This document shows positions 9,891 to 21,098 of a stretch of DNA of 64,000 nt, piece after piece; position 1 is the stretch's first letter, and each line of letters opens with the position of its first letter. The notes beneath the pieces are model-generated. The model was given only the letters and a program-made list of their open reading frames with translations. It made no database searches and had not been told where the DNA came from. The DNA is from Marinomonas spartinae (GTDB taxonomy: Bacteria > Pseudomonadota > Gammaproteobacteria > Pseudomonadales > Marinomonadaceae), in NCBI RefSeq assembly GCF_900089775.1, contig NZ_FLOB01000004.1, forward strand, positions 62,001 through 126,000. The letters are read 5' to 3'. The position numbers and the translations under genes are program-made.

Positions 9891-10547
9891 TTAATACAGA
9901 TCAATAGCACTGTTAAATGCGATGACTACTCGGTCTTTCTCTCCAAAATAGGGTAGGGCCGAGTGTTTTAAATAAGACGGAAAAACCACCACTTGTCCTT
10001 CTGTTGGTAAGAAATCCCATACCCCTTGATTCGATAAATAGGCCGTGCCTGGGTCAGAATAGTGTTCGGCATTGACTCTTGGATCGTAAAAACGGTTGAC
10101 TCCTCCTTTGCCTTTCACAGCTGCCTCACCTGGTTCTAAATAGTAAATTCCGCACCAAGAACAGTTTGGATGAGAATGTGTGTCATGATAACCGCCCATT
10201 TGTGTTACATGATACCAAGACTCAATAATATGGGCTTCTGCTTGAGTGTGTTCGGGCCAATAAGCTTGGTTTAAGCTACTGGCCACCTCTAAAATCAGCT
10301 CTTCTAAGGTGCGTTTGACCTCCATAATGGTGGCGTCTTGTATCTCTAAGAAGTCCAGTGTGCTTTCGTGAAGAGCATGTTTTGCCGATGGTGCGATCAG
10401 GCTTTCGATGGCCGTGGACTGGGCAGCTTTTTGTTGATAGACGATATCAAGAAGGGCGTCTTTTAGAAATTCATGGTCAGGCAGTTGGGCACTAAATATT
10501 GGTGTTGTCCAAACGCTCATTTCTTCAATGCTAGTGGTGTTATTCAT
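9891..10547 (-). CDS. Putative 2OG-Fe(II) oxygenase
   Basis: The protein (about 218 aa) resembles the TIGR02466 / 2OG-FeII_Oxy_5 family. Features seen are WYHVTQMGGYHDTHSHPNCS with its His/His metal-binding region (about residues 132-146), the SWCGIYYL strand that follows, and a distal HSALPYF plus KDRVVIAFN block giving the third histidine and the 2-oxoglutarate-binding arginine. Such enzymes hydroxylate unknown substrates; a related set in marine phage and bacteria is common. The frame stays open upstream to a TTG at 10634, but ATG 10547 fits the family start better; ATG 10520 is also possible. It stands alone, tail to tail with the spoVR operon. Confidence 0.8.
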   Translation of the reverse strand: MNNTTSIEEMSVWTTPIFSAQLPDHEFLKDALLDIVYQQKAAQSTAIESLIAPSAKHALHESTLDFLEIQDATIMEVKRTLEELILEVASSLNQAYWPEHTQAEAHIIESWYHVTQMGGYHDTHSHPNCSWCGIYYLEPGEAAVKGKGGVNRFYDPRVNAEHYSDPGTAYLSNQGVWDFLPTEGQVVVFPSYLKHSALPYFGEKDRVVIAFNSAIDLY

Positions 10548-10783
10548 CAAGGTATAACCTGGCGCTAAATGGAAGGTAGAAAGGCTCGCCGAGATAGTAC
10601 CAGCCTGACGAGAGAAAAAAAGGCTTATCAACAAAAGGTCGTGTTTTTTTCTATGGATGTCAGGCGGCAGGGCTAGATGATGAACGATAAATTATTGGCT
10701 AATTTAAGGCGTTCAATCACGCTGACTTCTTTATCTATCTCAGAGACTCGGTTTGCCATCTCGGTAATGGCTTAATTGACAGG

Positions 10784-11713
10784 TTAATTTGGCATTTTCT
10801 GCTGACAAACATCCAGTACTAATGTGCGTAACCAACGATGAGCGAGATCTTTATCTAACCGAGGGTGCCACATTTGCGATATGGTGATAGTGTCCGTTTT
10901 TACCGGGAGTTCAAAGGTATGAAAAGCGCTCATTTCATGGCCATTCAGCTTTTTGTGATTGTTTAAAAATGAGTCTGGTACTAGTCCAACTAAGTCAGAA
11001 GTCTGTATGACTGTAAGAACGGCGGGAAAGCTTGGAACAATAGCCGCTATATGTCGTTCTAGGCCTAATGCCGTCAAGGCGTTGTCCACAGGGCCTTTTG
11101 TCAGTCCACGACGGGAAGCAATGACATGGCCGTAAGATACATATTGTTCAGGTGTTATGCTGTCTGTTTTGTGGAGTGGGTGGTTTTTTCTGACTACACC
11201 ACTAAATCTGTCTCTAAACAGGGCTTGTAAGCGGATTTCTGGCCCCATTGTGTCGTCAAGTACTCCTATTTCAAGATCCGCTTGCCCCTCTCTAAGATAT
11301 TTGACGTTTTTCTCTGATTTGGAGGCAAAGCGTAAGCGAACGAGTGGTGCGGATATGGCGACTGCCGAGATAAGTGATGCGGCAAACGCTTCGATAAAGC
11401 CATCATTCGCTCGAATGGTAAAGGTTCGCTTCAATGTCGATAAATTGAGGGGGGATGAAAGGGGATTGAGTATATTACGAGCTTCGAAGACTGTATCGCG
11501 TGTGCGATTTCGTATCCCTTGCGCATAGGGGGTTAATACCATATGACGTCCGGCTCTTACTAGTAATGGGTCTTTCGTGACAACTCGAAGTCTGTTCAGG
11601 GTTCGGCTCATTGCTGAAGCGCTTAGTTTAAGCCGTCTTGCGGCACCTGCAACACTCTCTTCCGTCAGTAGGGCATCAAGTGCAACTAACAGATTTAGGT
11701 CTGGTTCAGCCAT
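10784..11713 (-). CDS. LysR-family transcriptional regulator
   Basis: A 309-aa LysR-type regulator. The N-terminal winged helix-turn-helix is clear: LNLLVALDALLTEESVAGAARRLKLSASAMSRTLNRLR (described at residues 6-43; the helix-turn-helix core is 18-42). The rest is the effector-binding periplasmic-protein-like domain (about 90-300). It is transcribed away from an MFS exporter gene with 163 bases between them, the classic layout in which the regulator controls the divergent transporter. A 6-bp inverted repeat just outside its start codon (11722-11750) is a candidate operator. The ligand is unknown. Confidence 0.93.
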   Translation of the reverse strand: MAEPDLNLLVALDALLTEESVAGAARRLKLSASAMSRTLNRLRVVTKDPLLVRAGRHMVLTPYAQGIRNRTRDTVFEARNILNPLSSPLNLSTLKRTFTIRANDGFIEAFAASLISAVAISAPLVRLRFASKSEKNVKYLREGQADLEIGVLDDTMGPEIRLQALFRDRFSGVVRKNHPLHKTDSITPEQYVSYGHVIASRRGLTKGPVDNALTALGLERHIAAIVPSFPAVLTVIQTSDLVGLVPDSFLNNHKKLNGHEMSAFHTFELPVKTDTITISQMWHPRLDKDLAHRWLRTLVLDVCQQKMPN

Positions 11714-11721
11714 ACAGTGTA

Positions 11722-11750
11722 ATTACCTAGTTGATAATTTGATTGGTAAT
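11722..11750. promoter_or_regulatory. Candidate LysR operator
   Basis: ATTACC (11722-11727) and its complement GGTAAT (11745-11750) are separated by an AT-rich 17-bp spacer. They lie 9 bases upstream of the LysR start and between the divergent regulator and MFS genes. LysR proteins usually bind dyads of the T-N11-A class and often repress their own gene. The arms are short, so chance occurrence cannot be ruled out. Confidence 0.4.
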
Positions 11751-11876
11751 AGATAAGGCGTTATGTGCAGTTTATAAGTATCATTGATGCGCCTTCCGCC
11801 ATGTTAACAGCAAGCCTATACTTTGCGAGTTCTCTATGTCAAAGAGTCTTTATTACGTAAGAGGTATCTTTATTAC

Positions 11877-13301
11877 ATGATATTATTTTTCGATGAGCCA
11901 GGTGACGATGGATTGGTAGGATCCGAACGTCGTTTAGCAATGGTGGCCACGATGACAGCAACGACCATGGCCGTCTTTGATGGCTCCATGGTAAACATAG
12001 CGTTGCCCAAAATCGCTCAAACGCTGGGAGTGTCAGCGAGTCACGCAGTATGGGTGTCTAATGGTTATTTGTTAACGGCTGCCATGACGTTGGCGATATT
12101 TTCAGCCCTGGCGACACGCATTGGTTTTCGCCTGCAGTTCACTATTGGCTTGGTGGTTTTTACCTTGGCGTCTTTAGGTTGTGCTTTGTCATCGTCTCTC
12201 GAAATGCTTATTTTAATGCGTTTATTGCAAGGCATTGGCGGTGCCGCTACGTTGAGCATTTCACCAGCGATTTTACGTTCCGTTTTTCCTAATCGATTAT
12301 TGGGGCGAATATTAGGCTTGAATGCTTTGTTGATAGGCTCTATTACGGCGGTGGCCCCCATTTTTGGTGGAACCTTGTTGTCGACTTTGGGGTGGCAATG
12401 GTTATTTGCCATCAACATTCCATTGGGTATCATGGCGGTTATGTTTACGTTGCGGGCGGTTCCTCGTATTGACAGTATCCGTCGTGAACCGTTTGATATT
12501 CTTGGTGGGGTGTTATCCGCTGTGATGTTAGGGGCGTTGATTATGACGGCGAATACCTTCTCTCAACTCAGTCACGGTGCCCTTTATTCTGAAACGCTGA
12601 TCATCGCGACAACGTATGGTGTGGCGGCGATTGTGGCTGGGTGGCTATTTATTAAACGGCAGCGTGTTGCTCCCAAGCCGTTGTTGCCTCTGGAGATCTT
12701 TTTGTCTATGCGATTTTCGCTTGCAGCCTTGACGTCTTTAGCGTCTTTTATCAGTCAAGGGATCGTGTTTATTGCATTGCCATTTTTATTCCAAACCGTT
12801 TATGGATACAGTGTGTTTGACTCGGCACTGCTTTTTACGCCTTGGCCCATAGGCATTATTTTAGCCGCATCAAATGCTGGCAAACTGTCAGACCGTTATT
12901 CCGCTGCTGTCATCTCGGTTATAGGCTCCTGTTTATTTGCTTTGGGAGTTATACTGCTCGCATTACTGCCTGATCAGCCTTCTGTATGGGATATTTGTTT
13001 GCGCAGTTTGTTGTGTGGTATTGGTTTTGGTTGTTTTCAGAGTCCTAATAATCGAGAGATGCTGTCGAACGTTTCCAGAGAGAAAAGTGGCTATGCCTCG
13101 GGTGTATTGGCGATTGTTCGAACGTTTGGGCAGTGTTTGGGGGCCGCTCTGGTTGGCGTGGTTTTATCCTTTTATGGACAATCAGGAAGTAATACTTTAT
13201 TAGAGGATCAAGGTATCCAAGTAAGTCTCTGGGTTGCTGCTGTCGCAGCCGTATTGGCTATCTTCATTAGTGTCAGTCGTCAGCAGCGAGGGCAGGCTTA
13301 G
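11877..13301 (+). CDS. MFS drug-efflux transporter (DHA2-like)
   Basis: This 474-aa membrane protein is a major facilitator superfamily exporter, most like the 14-helix DHA2 (EmrB/QacA-type) family. The first helix has the family motif FDGSMVNIALPKIA (about residues 36-49), and motif C-like GLNALLIGSITAVAPIFGG lies near 150. Many hydrophobic segments follow. It probably exports toxic organic compounds or a metabolite by proton antiport. ATG 11877 is preferred (GAGGT about 11 bases upstream); the frame is open to TTG 11823. It is divergent from the LysR regulator, which is the likely controller. It ends convergently with holA, with no obvious terminator. Confidence 0.92.
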   Translation: MILFFDEPGDDGLVGSERRLAMVATMTATTMAVFDGSMVNIALPKIAQTLGVSASHAVWVSNGYLLTAAMTLAIFSALATRIGFRLQFTIGLVVFTLASLGCALSSSLEMLILMRLLQGIGGAATLSISPAILRSVFPNRLLGRILGLNALLIGSITAVAPIFGGTLLSTLGWQWLFAINIPLGIMAVMFTLRAVPRIDSIRREPFDILGGVLSAVMLGALIMTANTFSQLSHGALYSETLIIATTYGVAAIVAGWLFIKRQRVAPKPLLPLEIFLSMRFSLAALTSLASFISQGIVFIALPFLFQTVYGYSVFDSALLFTPWPIGIILAASNAGKLSDRYSAAVISVIGSCLFALGVILLALLPDQPSVWDICLRSLLCGIGFGCFQSPNNREMLSNVSREKSGYASGVLAIVRTFGQCLGAALVGVVLSFYGQSGSNTLLEDQGIQVSLWVAAVAAVLAIFISVSRQQRGQA

Positions 13302-13342
13302 AAGAGAGTAGGGAGGGTCTGACTTTTTGCTATGGCATTATT

Positions 13343-14377
13343 TTAGTGGACTGGCAAATCCAGCTCTGTGGCCACGGGTTTGAAGCCACAAAACATCATC
13401 ACGAGATTGCGAAAGCCTGTTTCTATGTCGGGCCCTTCTAGCCCTTTGATGCGCTTGTCCATCAATGCCAGATAGTTTTGCAAGTAGGGAAGAGTGATGT
13501 GGTTATGTCGGTTTAGAGCACTTTCATAAAAGGGGATTCGCTTATCCCAAATTTTTTGGGACTGACAGGCTTGTCTTAGGCTGGACGATTGCATGGCTTT
13601 AAAAAGCGAGCTAAGTGTTTGCACTTCTCGGTTAAACAGCCAGAGAATAATGCTGGATTCTACTCCTTCTCCTACTAACTGGTTTAAGCAATGCATGGCT
13701 TCTTTGGTTTTGCCCATCAGTAATCGATCACTTAAATCGTAAATGGAATAGCGACTGCTGTCAGCTACCGATTCAGCGACTTTTTCTGCATCAATTTTAC
13801 TGCCTGCACCATGTAGCAATGCCAGTTTTTCCAGTTCTTGTGAAAGAGCGAGTAAGTTACCTTCGCCGCGTTCACAAATCATGCTGGCCGCATCTCGACT
13901 TAGTGAGAGATCAAGAGCTTGGGCTCGTTGTTGGACCCAAGCCGGTAAGCGATTAGCATCGATTGGCCAGATTTGAACAAAGACGCCTTTGCTCTCAAGC
14001 TGAGAAAACCATTTCGCTTTTTGTGAGCGAGTATCTATTTTAGGTAAGGTCAGTAAGATAACATTATCATCACTTAATGACTGTGATAATTGTGCCAGTG
14101 CCTTGGTATGCTTTTCCCCCATTTTGTCGATTTGAATATCAAACAATCGCTGATTAGAGAAAAGCGACAAACTTTGGTTTTCATTAATCACATCTTGCCA
14201 ATCAAATTGAGCATCTGCTACATAGCGTAAACGTTCGTTAATGCCATTGTTGAATACCGCTTTGCGCACACTGTCAGCGGCTTCTTGGCACAATAACACC
14301 TCGTCCCCAGAGATAATATAAATGGGGGCGAGGGTTTTGTTGAGCTGTTGTGGCAGTTGATCTGCTCTAACTTTCAT
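13343..14377 (-). CDS. holA: DNA polymerase III subunit delta
   Basis: HolA is the delta subunit of the clamp loader; it opens the beta sliding clamp. The 344-aa protein shows the family N-terminus MKVRADQLPQQL, APIYIISGDEVLLCQEA (about 17-33), and the conserved SLSLFSNQRLFDI block. Length matches E. coli HolA (343 aa). It follows lptE by 32 bases in a leuS-lptE-holA operon. In E. coli the next gene is nadD; here the operon stops at holA and meets a convergent MFS gene. Confidence 0.96.
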   Translation of the reverse strand: MKVRADQLPQQLNKTLAPIYIISGDEVLLCQEAADSVRKAVFNNGINERLRYVADAQFDWQDVINENQSLSLFSNQRLFDIQIDKMGEKHTKALAQLSQSLSDDNVILLTLPKIDTRSQKAKWFSQLESKGVFVQIWPIDANRLPAWVQQRAQALDLSLSRDAASMICERGEGNLLALSQELEKLALLHGAGSKIDAEKVAESVADSSRYSIYDLSDRLLMGKTKEAMHCLNQLVGEGVESSIILWLFNREVQTLSSLFKAMQSSSLRQACQSQKIWDKRIPFYESALNRHNHITLPYLQNYLALMDKRIKGLEGPDIETGFRNLVMMFCGFKPVATELDLPVH

Positions 14378-14409
14378 AGCAATCTTATTATCAATGCGTT
14401 ATAAGGCCG

Positions 14410-14934
14410 CTATTTAACGGGTGCGTAAGCAAGGTCAGAAATCAACTGATTGGCAAGATCATTTGCCATCGTTTCCATTTCTGTTTGGTTATAAGCCGCT
14501 TTTGTGCTTTCTTCCGCATTTTGGTTCGACAGTATCTTGGTCGTACTAAAGTTGCGAGGACCATAGATGGATTTACCATCTTTTTGGCGAATAAAGTAAA
14601 CACCACTTAATTCACGTTGTACCTGAGTCACATCGTTTGAACCATTGCGTGCAAGTACTGTATCGGATGTTTTAAGGTGATTAACTTTTAACTCAAGTAC
14701 ATCATCGCCCGCATTTTTGGGGTCTACAACTTTGATACCTGCTCGCGTTAAAGCAATACGCAATGCGGTGTCAAAGGCTGGGGAGCCTGAGTCAGAGGTT
14801 AATACTAGTCGTTTTAGAGCTTCGGGAATAGCGACTTGTCCACGTAGATGGAAACCACAAGCGACGACACTAAACGACAGGACAATGAGTAACAAAAAGC
14901 GAGTTGTTTTATTCAATGGTATTATCATATCCAT
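14410..14934 (-). CDS. lptE: LPS-assembly lipoprotein LptE
   Basis: LptE (formerly RlpB) plugs the LptD barrel in the outer membrane and delivers lipopolysaccharide to the cell surface. The 174-aa protein has a lipoprotein signal peptide (hydrophobic stretch at 12-24) with lipobox VVAC and acylated Cys26, followed by GFHLRG, which is characteristic of LptE. The C-terminal part includes typical YNQTEMETMANDLANQL. There are two candidate ATGs, at 14934 and 14928. A hairpin separates it from leuS upstream, and holA follows. Confidence 0.95.
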   Translation of the reverse strand: MDMIIPLNKTTRFLLLIVLSFSVVACGFHLRGQVAIPEALKRLVLTSDSGSPAFDTALRIALTRAGIKVVDPKNAGDDVLELKVNHLKTSDTVLARNGSNDVTQVQRELSGVYFIRQKDGKSIYGPRNFSTTKILSNQNAEESTKAAYNQTEMETMANDLANQLISDLAYAPVK

Positions 14935-14960
14935 GATCTCTAAGGCGATAAAAGGAAATT

Positions 14961-14983
14961 AGGGAGGCCGCTAGGCCATCCCT
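14961..14983 (-). terminator. Intercistronic hairpin between leuS and lptE
   Basis: AGGGA-GGCC (14961-14969) pairs with GGCC-A-TCCCT (14974-14983), leaving one bulged base. On the minus strand it is followed by AATTTCCTTTT. It may attenuate transcription from leuS into lptE-holA, or protect the mRNA end. Confidence 0.35.
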
Positions 14984-14994
14984 CATTGAGTATG

Positions 14995-17568
<2,574 letters not shown>

Positions 17569-17618
17569 CTATTTTATAGAGATGAGGCTCTAATGAGAAG
17601 GCACATAGAAGAGGAGTT

Positions 17619-18056
17619 ATGAAATCAATGAAAAAAGATCCGATAAATGAACAAAACAACACCGATCTTGTCGAAGAAGCGCGCCAAATTTTAAAAGGGG
17701 CGAAGGATTGGTTTCTAGACGACGTATCTCTAATGAAAGCTTACTGGCACGATAAAATGGGATACACCGAAGCTTGGATTGATGCCAATTGGCATTTGGT
17801 TCTAGAAGAAGGGGAAGAACTGACCAAAGAGTTGGATGCAAAAGAAGATGCTGCATTATTATGGCTGATTAACCATGCCAATAATAATCCTGTCCCTTTA
17901 GAAGAATGTCATGTCGCTGGCCAAGAAGCTAAAGCGGGTGTTTATCACTGTATGGCATGTGGGCACGATAACATCAAAGCAGAAGACGGCACTCTGGAAC
18001 CCTGTGAAGTGTGCCATTACGGTTTGATGTCGACTCATCAAGAAAAAGACGACTAG
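17619..18056 (+). CDS. Zinc-ribbon-containing protein, YbeL-like (DUF1451)
   Basis: This 145-aa protein resembles YbeL, a DUF1451 zinc-ribbon protein of unknown role that is also encoded near leuS in E. coli. The N-terminal two thirds are helical and acidic. The C-terminus has two CxxC knuckles, CMACGH (about 112-117) and CEVCHYG (129-135), which would bind one zinc. GAGGAG ends at 17616. It is close to the ATG at 17619 and better placed for a second ATG at 17628, so the true start may be three codons later. It is convergent with lnt, with a shared terminator between. Confidence 0.88.
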   Translation: MKSMKKDPINEQNNTDLVEEARQILKGAKDWFLDDVSLMKAYWHDKMGYTEAWIDANWHLVLEEGEELTKELDAKEDAALLWLINHANNNPVPLEECHVAGQEAKAGVYHCMACGHDNIKAEDGTLEPCEVCHYGLMSTHQEKDD

Positions 18057-18136
18057 AGCAGGGGAGGCTCTCTATACTCGTATTGCTCTGATGTTCTAAT
18101 TCCTGTGTTTTGTTAAGAGGGGTGGGCAGCATAATG

Positions 18137-18173
18137 AAAAAAGCCACGCGATATTAAATAACGTGGCTTTTTT
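18137..18173. terminator. Bidirectional rho-independent terminator
   Basis: GCCACG (18143-18148) and CGTGGC (18162-18167) form the stem. It is flanked by six A on the left and six T on the right, which extend the stem and provide a U tract in either direction. It lies between the convergent ybeL-like gene and lnt. Confidence 0.9.
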
Positions 18174-18184
18174 CGTTTGGCTAT

Positions 18185-19753
18185 TTATCGCTTATCCGAC
18201 GGCTTAGAGCCTCGATTTATACCGTAGGATAATACCAAGCAGAGGATCATTAATAGTACAACGGGCCATTCTCCCCATTTGACATAGGGTGTTGATCCAC
18301 TAAAGGTTTTTACCGTTGTCGTCATGGTGGTACGCTTAAATTGCGGCGCTTCGTCGGTGATTTTTCCATTTTCATTTACCACCACGGTGAGCCCTGTGTT
18401 CGTCGCGCGAACTAAATATCGCCCTGTTTCTTTTGCTCTAAACTGGGCTATTTGCAAGTGTTGCCATGGGCCGATAGAAGCGCCAAACCAGCCATCATTA
18501 CTGATGTTGATTAAAAAGTCACTTTTGGCGGCTAAGTCACGTACTTGATCTGTATAGACGATCTCATAACAAATAAACGGAGCGGCTTTCCATTTGCCAA
18601 CGTGTATGAGGCCTTGATGTGCCCCGCCTGGTGAAAAAGTCGACATAGGCATGCCAAAAATATCAAGCACCGGACCGATGATGGATGAGAAGGGAATGTA
18701 CTCGCCAAAGGGAACGAGATGGCGTTTGTAGTAAAGACCTTTTCCGTCACCCAATGCCCACATGGCGTTATAATAGGTATTTTTTTCTTTATCGAAAGAG
18801 GGGACTCCGGTGACTAAGGTGGTATTCGTTTCGATTAGTAATTTGTTTAATTGGCTTAAATGCGGTCGAATTTGCTGATAGAGATACGTTATCGCGGTTT
18901 CTGGCCAAACCACTAAATCGCTGTCTAAATGCTGTACGGTTGCTGATTCATAATATTCTAAGGATGAGCGGGCTGTCGTTGCTTGCCATTTCTCACTCTG
19001 TTTGACATTGCCTTGTACCAGTGTGGCTTTGAACTGTCCTGTTTGTTTCACCCATTGTTCAGGGAAATACTGAAGATAGGCTGCGCCAAGCCAGGCTAGG
19101 AGAACGATGGCGATCATAACGGCATGGTTGTGACGGCTGAGGGTGCAGCTGGTAACGATACTGGATGTTAAGACAACAATGGCGCTGGTTAACCATATGC
19201 CGCCAATGGGGAGTAGTTCGTAAAGCCAAGATGTTTGGATCGAGTAACCTGGCAGCAACCAAGGAAAGCCGGTAAAAAATGTGCTTCGTGCATACTCGAA
19301 CGCCAATAAACTGGTGGCAAAAATAAGTCCGGGTGGGATACGGGTAAATATCTTAACCAGTCGCCAAGTGACCCAAGAGGATAGAGTCCAAAACAGAGTA
19401 AGAATGAACACAAAACCAAAGGTAATGAGAGCCGAAATAGTATTACCTACATGCCCATAGGTATCGATACTCACAAATACCCAAGAGACGCCGCAGCCAA
19501 AAAAGCCTAGTCCGACAGCGGTTCCTCGCCATGCGGCGCTTTTTGCGTTATCACTGGTTAAAACCAGCCAGCAGAAGACCACAATGGTGATAAAATAGCT
19601 GGGCCAAAAATTAAAGGGTGAAAAGCTTGTAACACCCAGTGCGCCTGCCAAGAAACCTATGCATAGCGCAACGGGTGAAGGTAATTTAGTAAGAAAAGGG
19701 CGTTTCCACCCCGCCTGCTTGCTTGTGGCTGATTTGGGGTGGGAGTGGGGCAT
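18185..19753 (-). CDS. lnt: Apolipoprotein N-acyltransferase
   Basis: Lnt adds the third acyl chain to lipoproteins at the inner membrane. The 522-aa protein has an N-terminal region of about six to eight membrane helices (residues 30-230). A nitrilase-like catalytic domain follows, with the Glu in VVWPETAIT, a central Lys in YYKRHLVPFGEY and the catalytic Cys in FICYEIVY. A final helix lies near the C-terminus. Its ATG lies 1 base after the corC stop, so the two are tightly coupled. It is the last gene of the miaB-ybeZ-ybeY-corC-lnt operon, the same order as in E. coli. Confidence 0.97.
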   Translation of the reverse strand: MPHSHPKSATSKQAGWKRPFLTKLPSPVALCIGFLAGALGVTSFSPFNFWPSYFITIVVFCWLVLTSDNAKSAAWRGTAVGLGFFGCGVSWVFVSIDTYGHVGNTISALITFGFVFILTLFWTLSSWVTWRLVKIFTRIPPGLIFATSLLAFEYARSTFFTGFPWLLPGYSIQTSWLYELLPIGGIWLTSAIVVLTSSIVTSCTLSRHNHAVMIAIVLLAWLGAAYLQYFPEQWVKQTGQFKATLVQGNVKQSEKWQATTARSSLEYYESATVQHLDSDLVVWPETAITYLYQQIRPHLSQLNKLLIETNTTLVTGVPSFDKEKNTYYNAMWALGDGKGLYYKRHLVPFGEYIPFSSIIGPVLDIFGMPMSTFSPGGAHQGLIHVGKWKAAPFICYEIVYTDQVRDLAAKSDFLINISNDGWFGASIGPWQHLQIAQFRAKETGRYLVRATNTGLTVVVNENGKITDEAPQFKRTTMTTTVKTFSGSTPYVKWGEWPVVLLMILCLVLSYGINRGSKPSDKR

Positions 19754-19754
19754 A

Positions 19755-20621
19755 CTACTCTGTCGCTTCTGTATTCAATCGTGAAACTTTGATGGTTTTA
19801 ACGCGTCGCCCATCGGATTTTAAGACGTAAAAATTCATGCCGCCAAAGATGATTTCCTCACCGCGTACAGGAACATGACCAAATTGTTGTACCAAAATGC
19901 CGCCAATGGTGTCGAATTCTTCTTCGCTAAAACTAGCTTTAAAATATTCATTAAAATCTTCAACTGGACATAAAGCCGGTACTAAGAAGACATCGTCTTC
20001 GTCTGTTGTTTGAATGTCTTCGTTTTCTTCCCGGTCTGTTTCATCTTCAATTTCACCAACGATTTGTTCGAGAACGTCTTCAATGGTAACCAAGCCCGAT
20101 ACACTACCATATTCGTCTAAAACCAATGCCATGTGATAGCGCTTAGTTCTGAAGTCGTTGAGTAGCACATTGAGGCGCTTGCTTTCAGGAATGAAATTAG
20201 CGGGACGAAGGCAGGACAAAATATCGTCCATAACAATGTCTTCATCTTTAAAAAGGAGTGGCAGCAGGTCTTTTGCTAGCAGCACACCCAATATTTCATC
20301 TGGCTCTTCACCGACCACAGGGAAACGTGAATGTGAAGAATCAATGACTTTACGAATCGAGGTCTTTGGATCATCTTCTGATCTGATCACCACCATCTGG
20401 GAAGGCGGTATCATAATATCTCTAGCCTGTACCTCAGACACCTCTAATGCACCTTCAACAATCGTGAAGGCATCACGATCAATGATGTCTGATTTAACCG
20501 CCGCCTCCAGCAGTTTGATGATGTCTTCTCTGCTGCGGGGCTCATCGTTAAATGCTTGCGTTAAACGCTCAAACCAAGATTTCTGTTGATCGTTGGTGCT
20601 ACTCGATCGGTCTTCGCTCAT
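19755..20621 (-). CDS. corC: CorC/HlyC-family CBS-domain protein
   Basis: CorC (YbeX), 288 aa, has two CBS domains: IMIPPSQMVVIRSEDD region (about 70-130) and a second one ending FRTKRYHMALVLDEYGSVSGLVT (the key part LDEYGSVSGLV is at 173-183). The C-terminal CorC/HlyC transporter-associated domain ends at the stop. The family is tied to magnesium/cobalt efflux; newer work on YbeX also links it to ribosome metabolism. Position between ybeY and lnt is conserved. The start lies 12 bases after the ybeY stop. Confidence 0.95.
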   Translation of the reverse strand: MSEDRSSSTNDQQKSWFERLTQAFNDEPRSREDIIKLLEAAVKSDIIDRDAFTIVEGALEVSEVQARDIMIPPSQMVVIRSEDDPKTSIRKVIDSSHSRFPVVGEEPDEILGVLLAKDLLPLLFKDEDIVMDDILSCLRPANFIPESKRLNVLLNDFRTKRYHMALVLDEYGSVSGLVTIEDVLEQIVGEIEDETDREENEDIQTTDEDDVFLVPALCPVEDFNEYFKASFSEEEFDTIGGILVQQFGHVPVRGEEIIFGGMNFYVLKSDGRRVKTIKVSRLNTEATE

Positions 20622-20633
20622 GGGGTTATGAAC

Positions 20634-21098
20634 TCACTCTTTTATCAAATATGGATCTGGAATATTAAGAGAAGCCAATAACTGAGTTTCTAAGGCTTCC
20701 ATTTCTTCTGCTTCATCGTCATTTATATGATCATAGCCACGTAAATGCAATATGCCGTGTATGGTCATATGGGCCCAATGATGCAATAAGGGTTTTTCTT
20801 GTTCAATGGCTTCACGCTCAACAACTTGTGCGCAGATGACTAAATCACCTAATAAGGGAATATCAAGTTCCATGGGCGCATCAAAAGGAAAAGACAAGAC
20901 ATTAGTTGGTTTGTCCTTTCCTCGGTATTCGTTATTAAGTGCTTGGCTTTCTTCTTCATCAACTAGACGGATAGTGACTTCGTATTCATCACCAGATAAC
21001 GGTAAGGCCGTGGTTACCCATTGTTTGAACTCATCGCTACTTGGCACATTGTCTGTTGCTTCGCAGGCGATTTGTAAATCTAATTCCAAGTGGGCCAT
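20634..21098 (-). CDS. ybeY: Endoribonuclease YbeY
   Basis: YbeY is a zinc-dependent single-strand endoribonuclease involved in 16S rRNA 3'-end maturation and ribosome quality control. The 154-aa protein has the signature [11 protein letters not shown] (about residues 114-124), whose three histidines bind zinc. Another typical block is [19 protein letters not shown] (core KPTNVLSF). Its ATG overlaps the ybeZ stop by one base (TAATG), so translation is likely coupled. Confidence 0.97.
   Translation of the reverse strand: MAHLELDLQIACEATDNVPSSDEFKQWVTTALPLSGDEYEVTIRLVDEEESQALNNEYRGKDKPTNVLSFPFDAPMELDIPLLGDLVICAQVVEREAIEQEKPLLHHWAHMTIHGILHLRGYDHINDDEAEEMEALETQLLASLNIPDPYLIKE

Noticed and set aside
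10673-10759. 28-codon minus-strand frame (MANRVSEIDKEVS...) between the oxygenase and LysR genes
   Set aside because: Coiled-coil-like but very short, with no good ribosome-binding site and no recognisable family.
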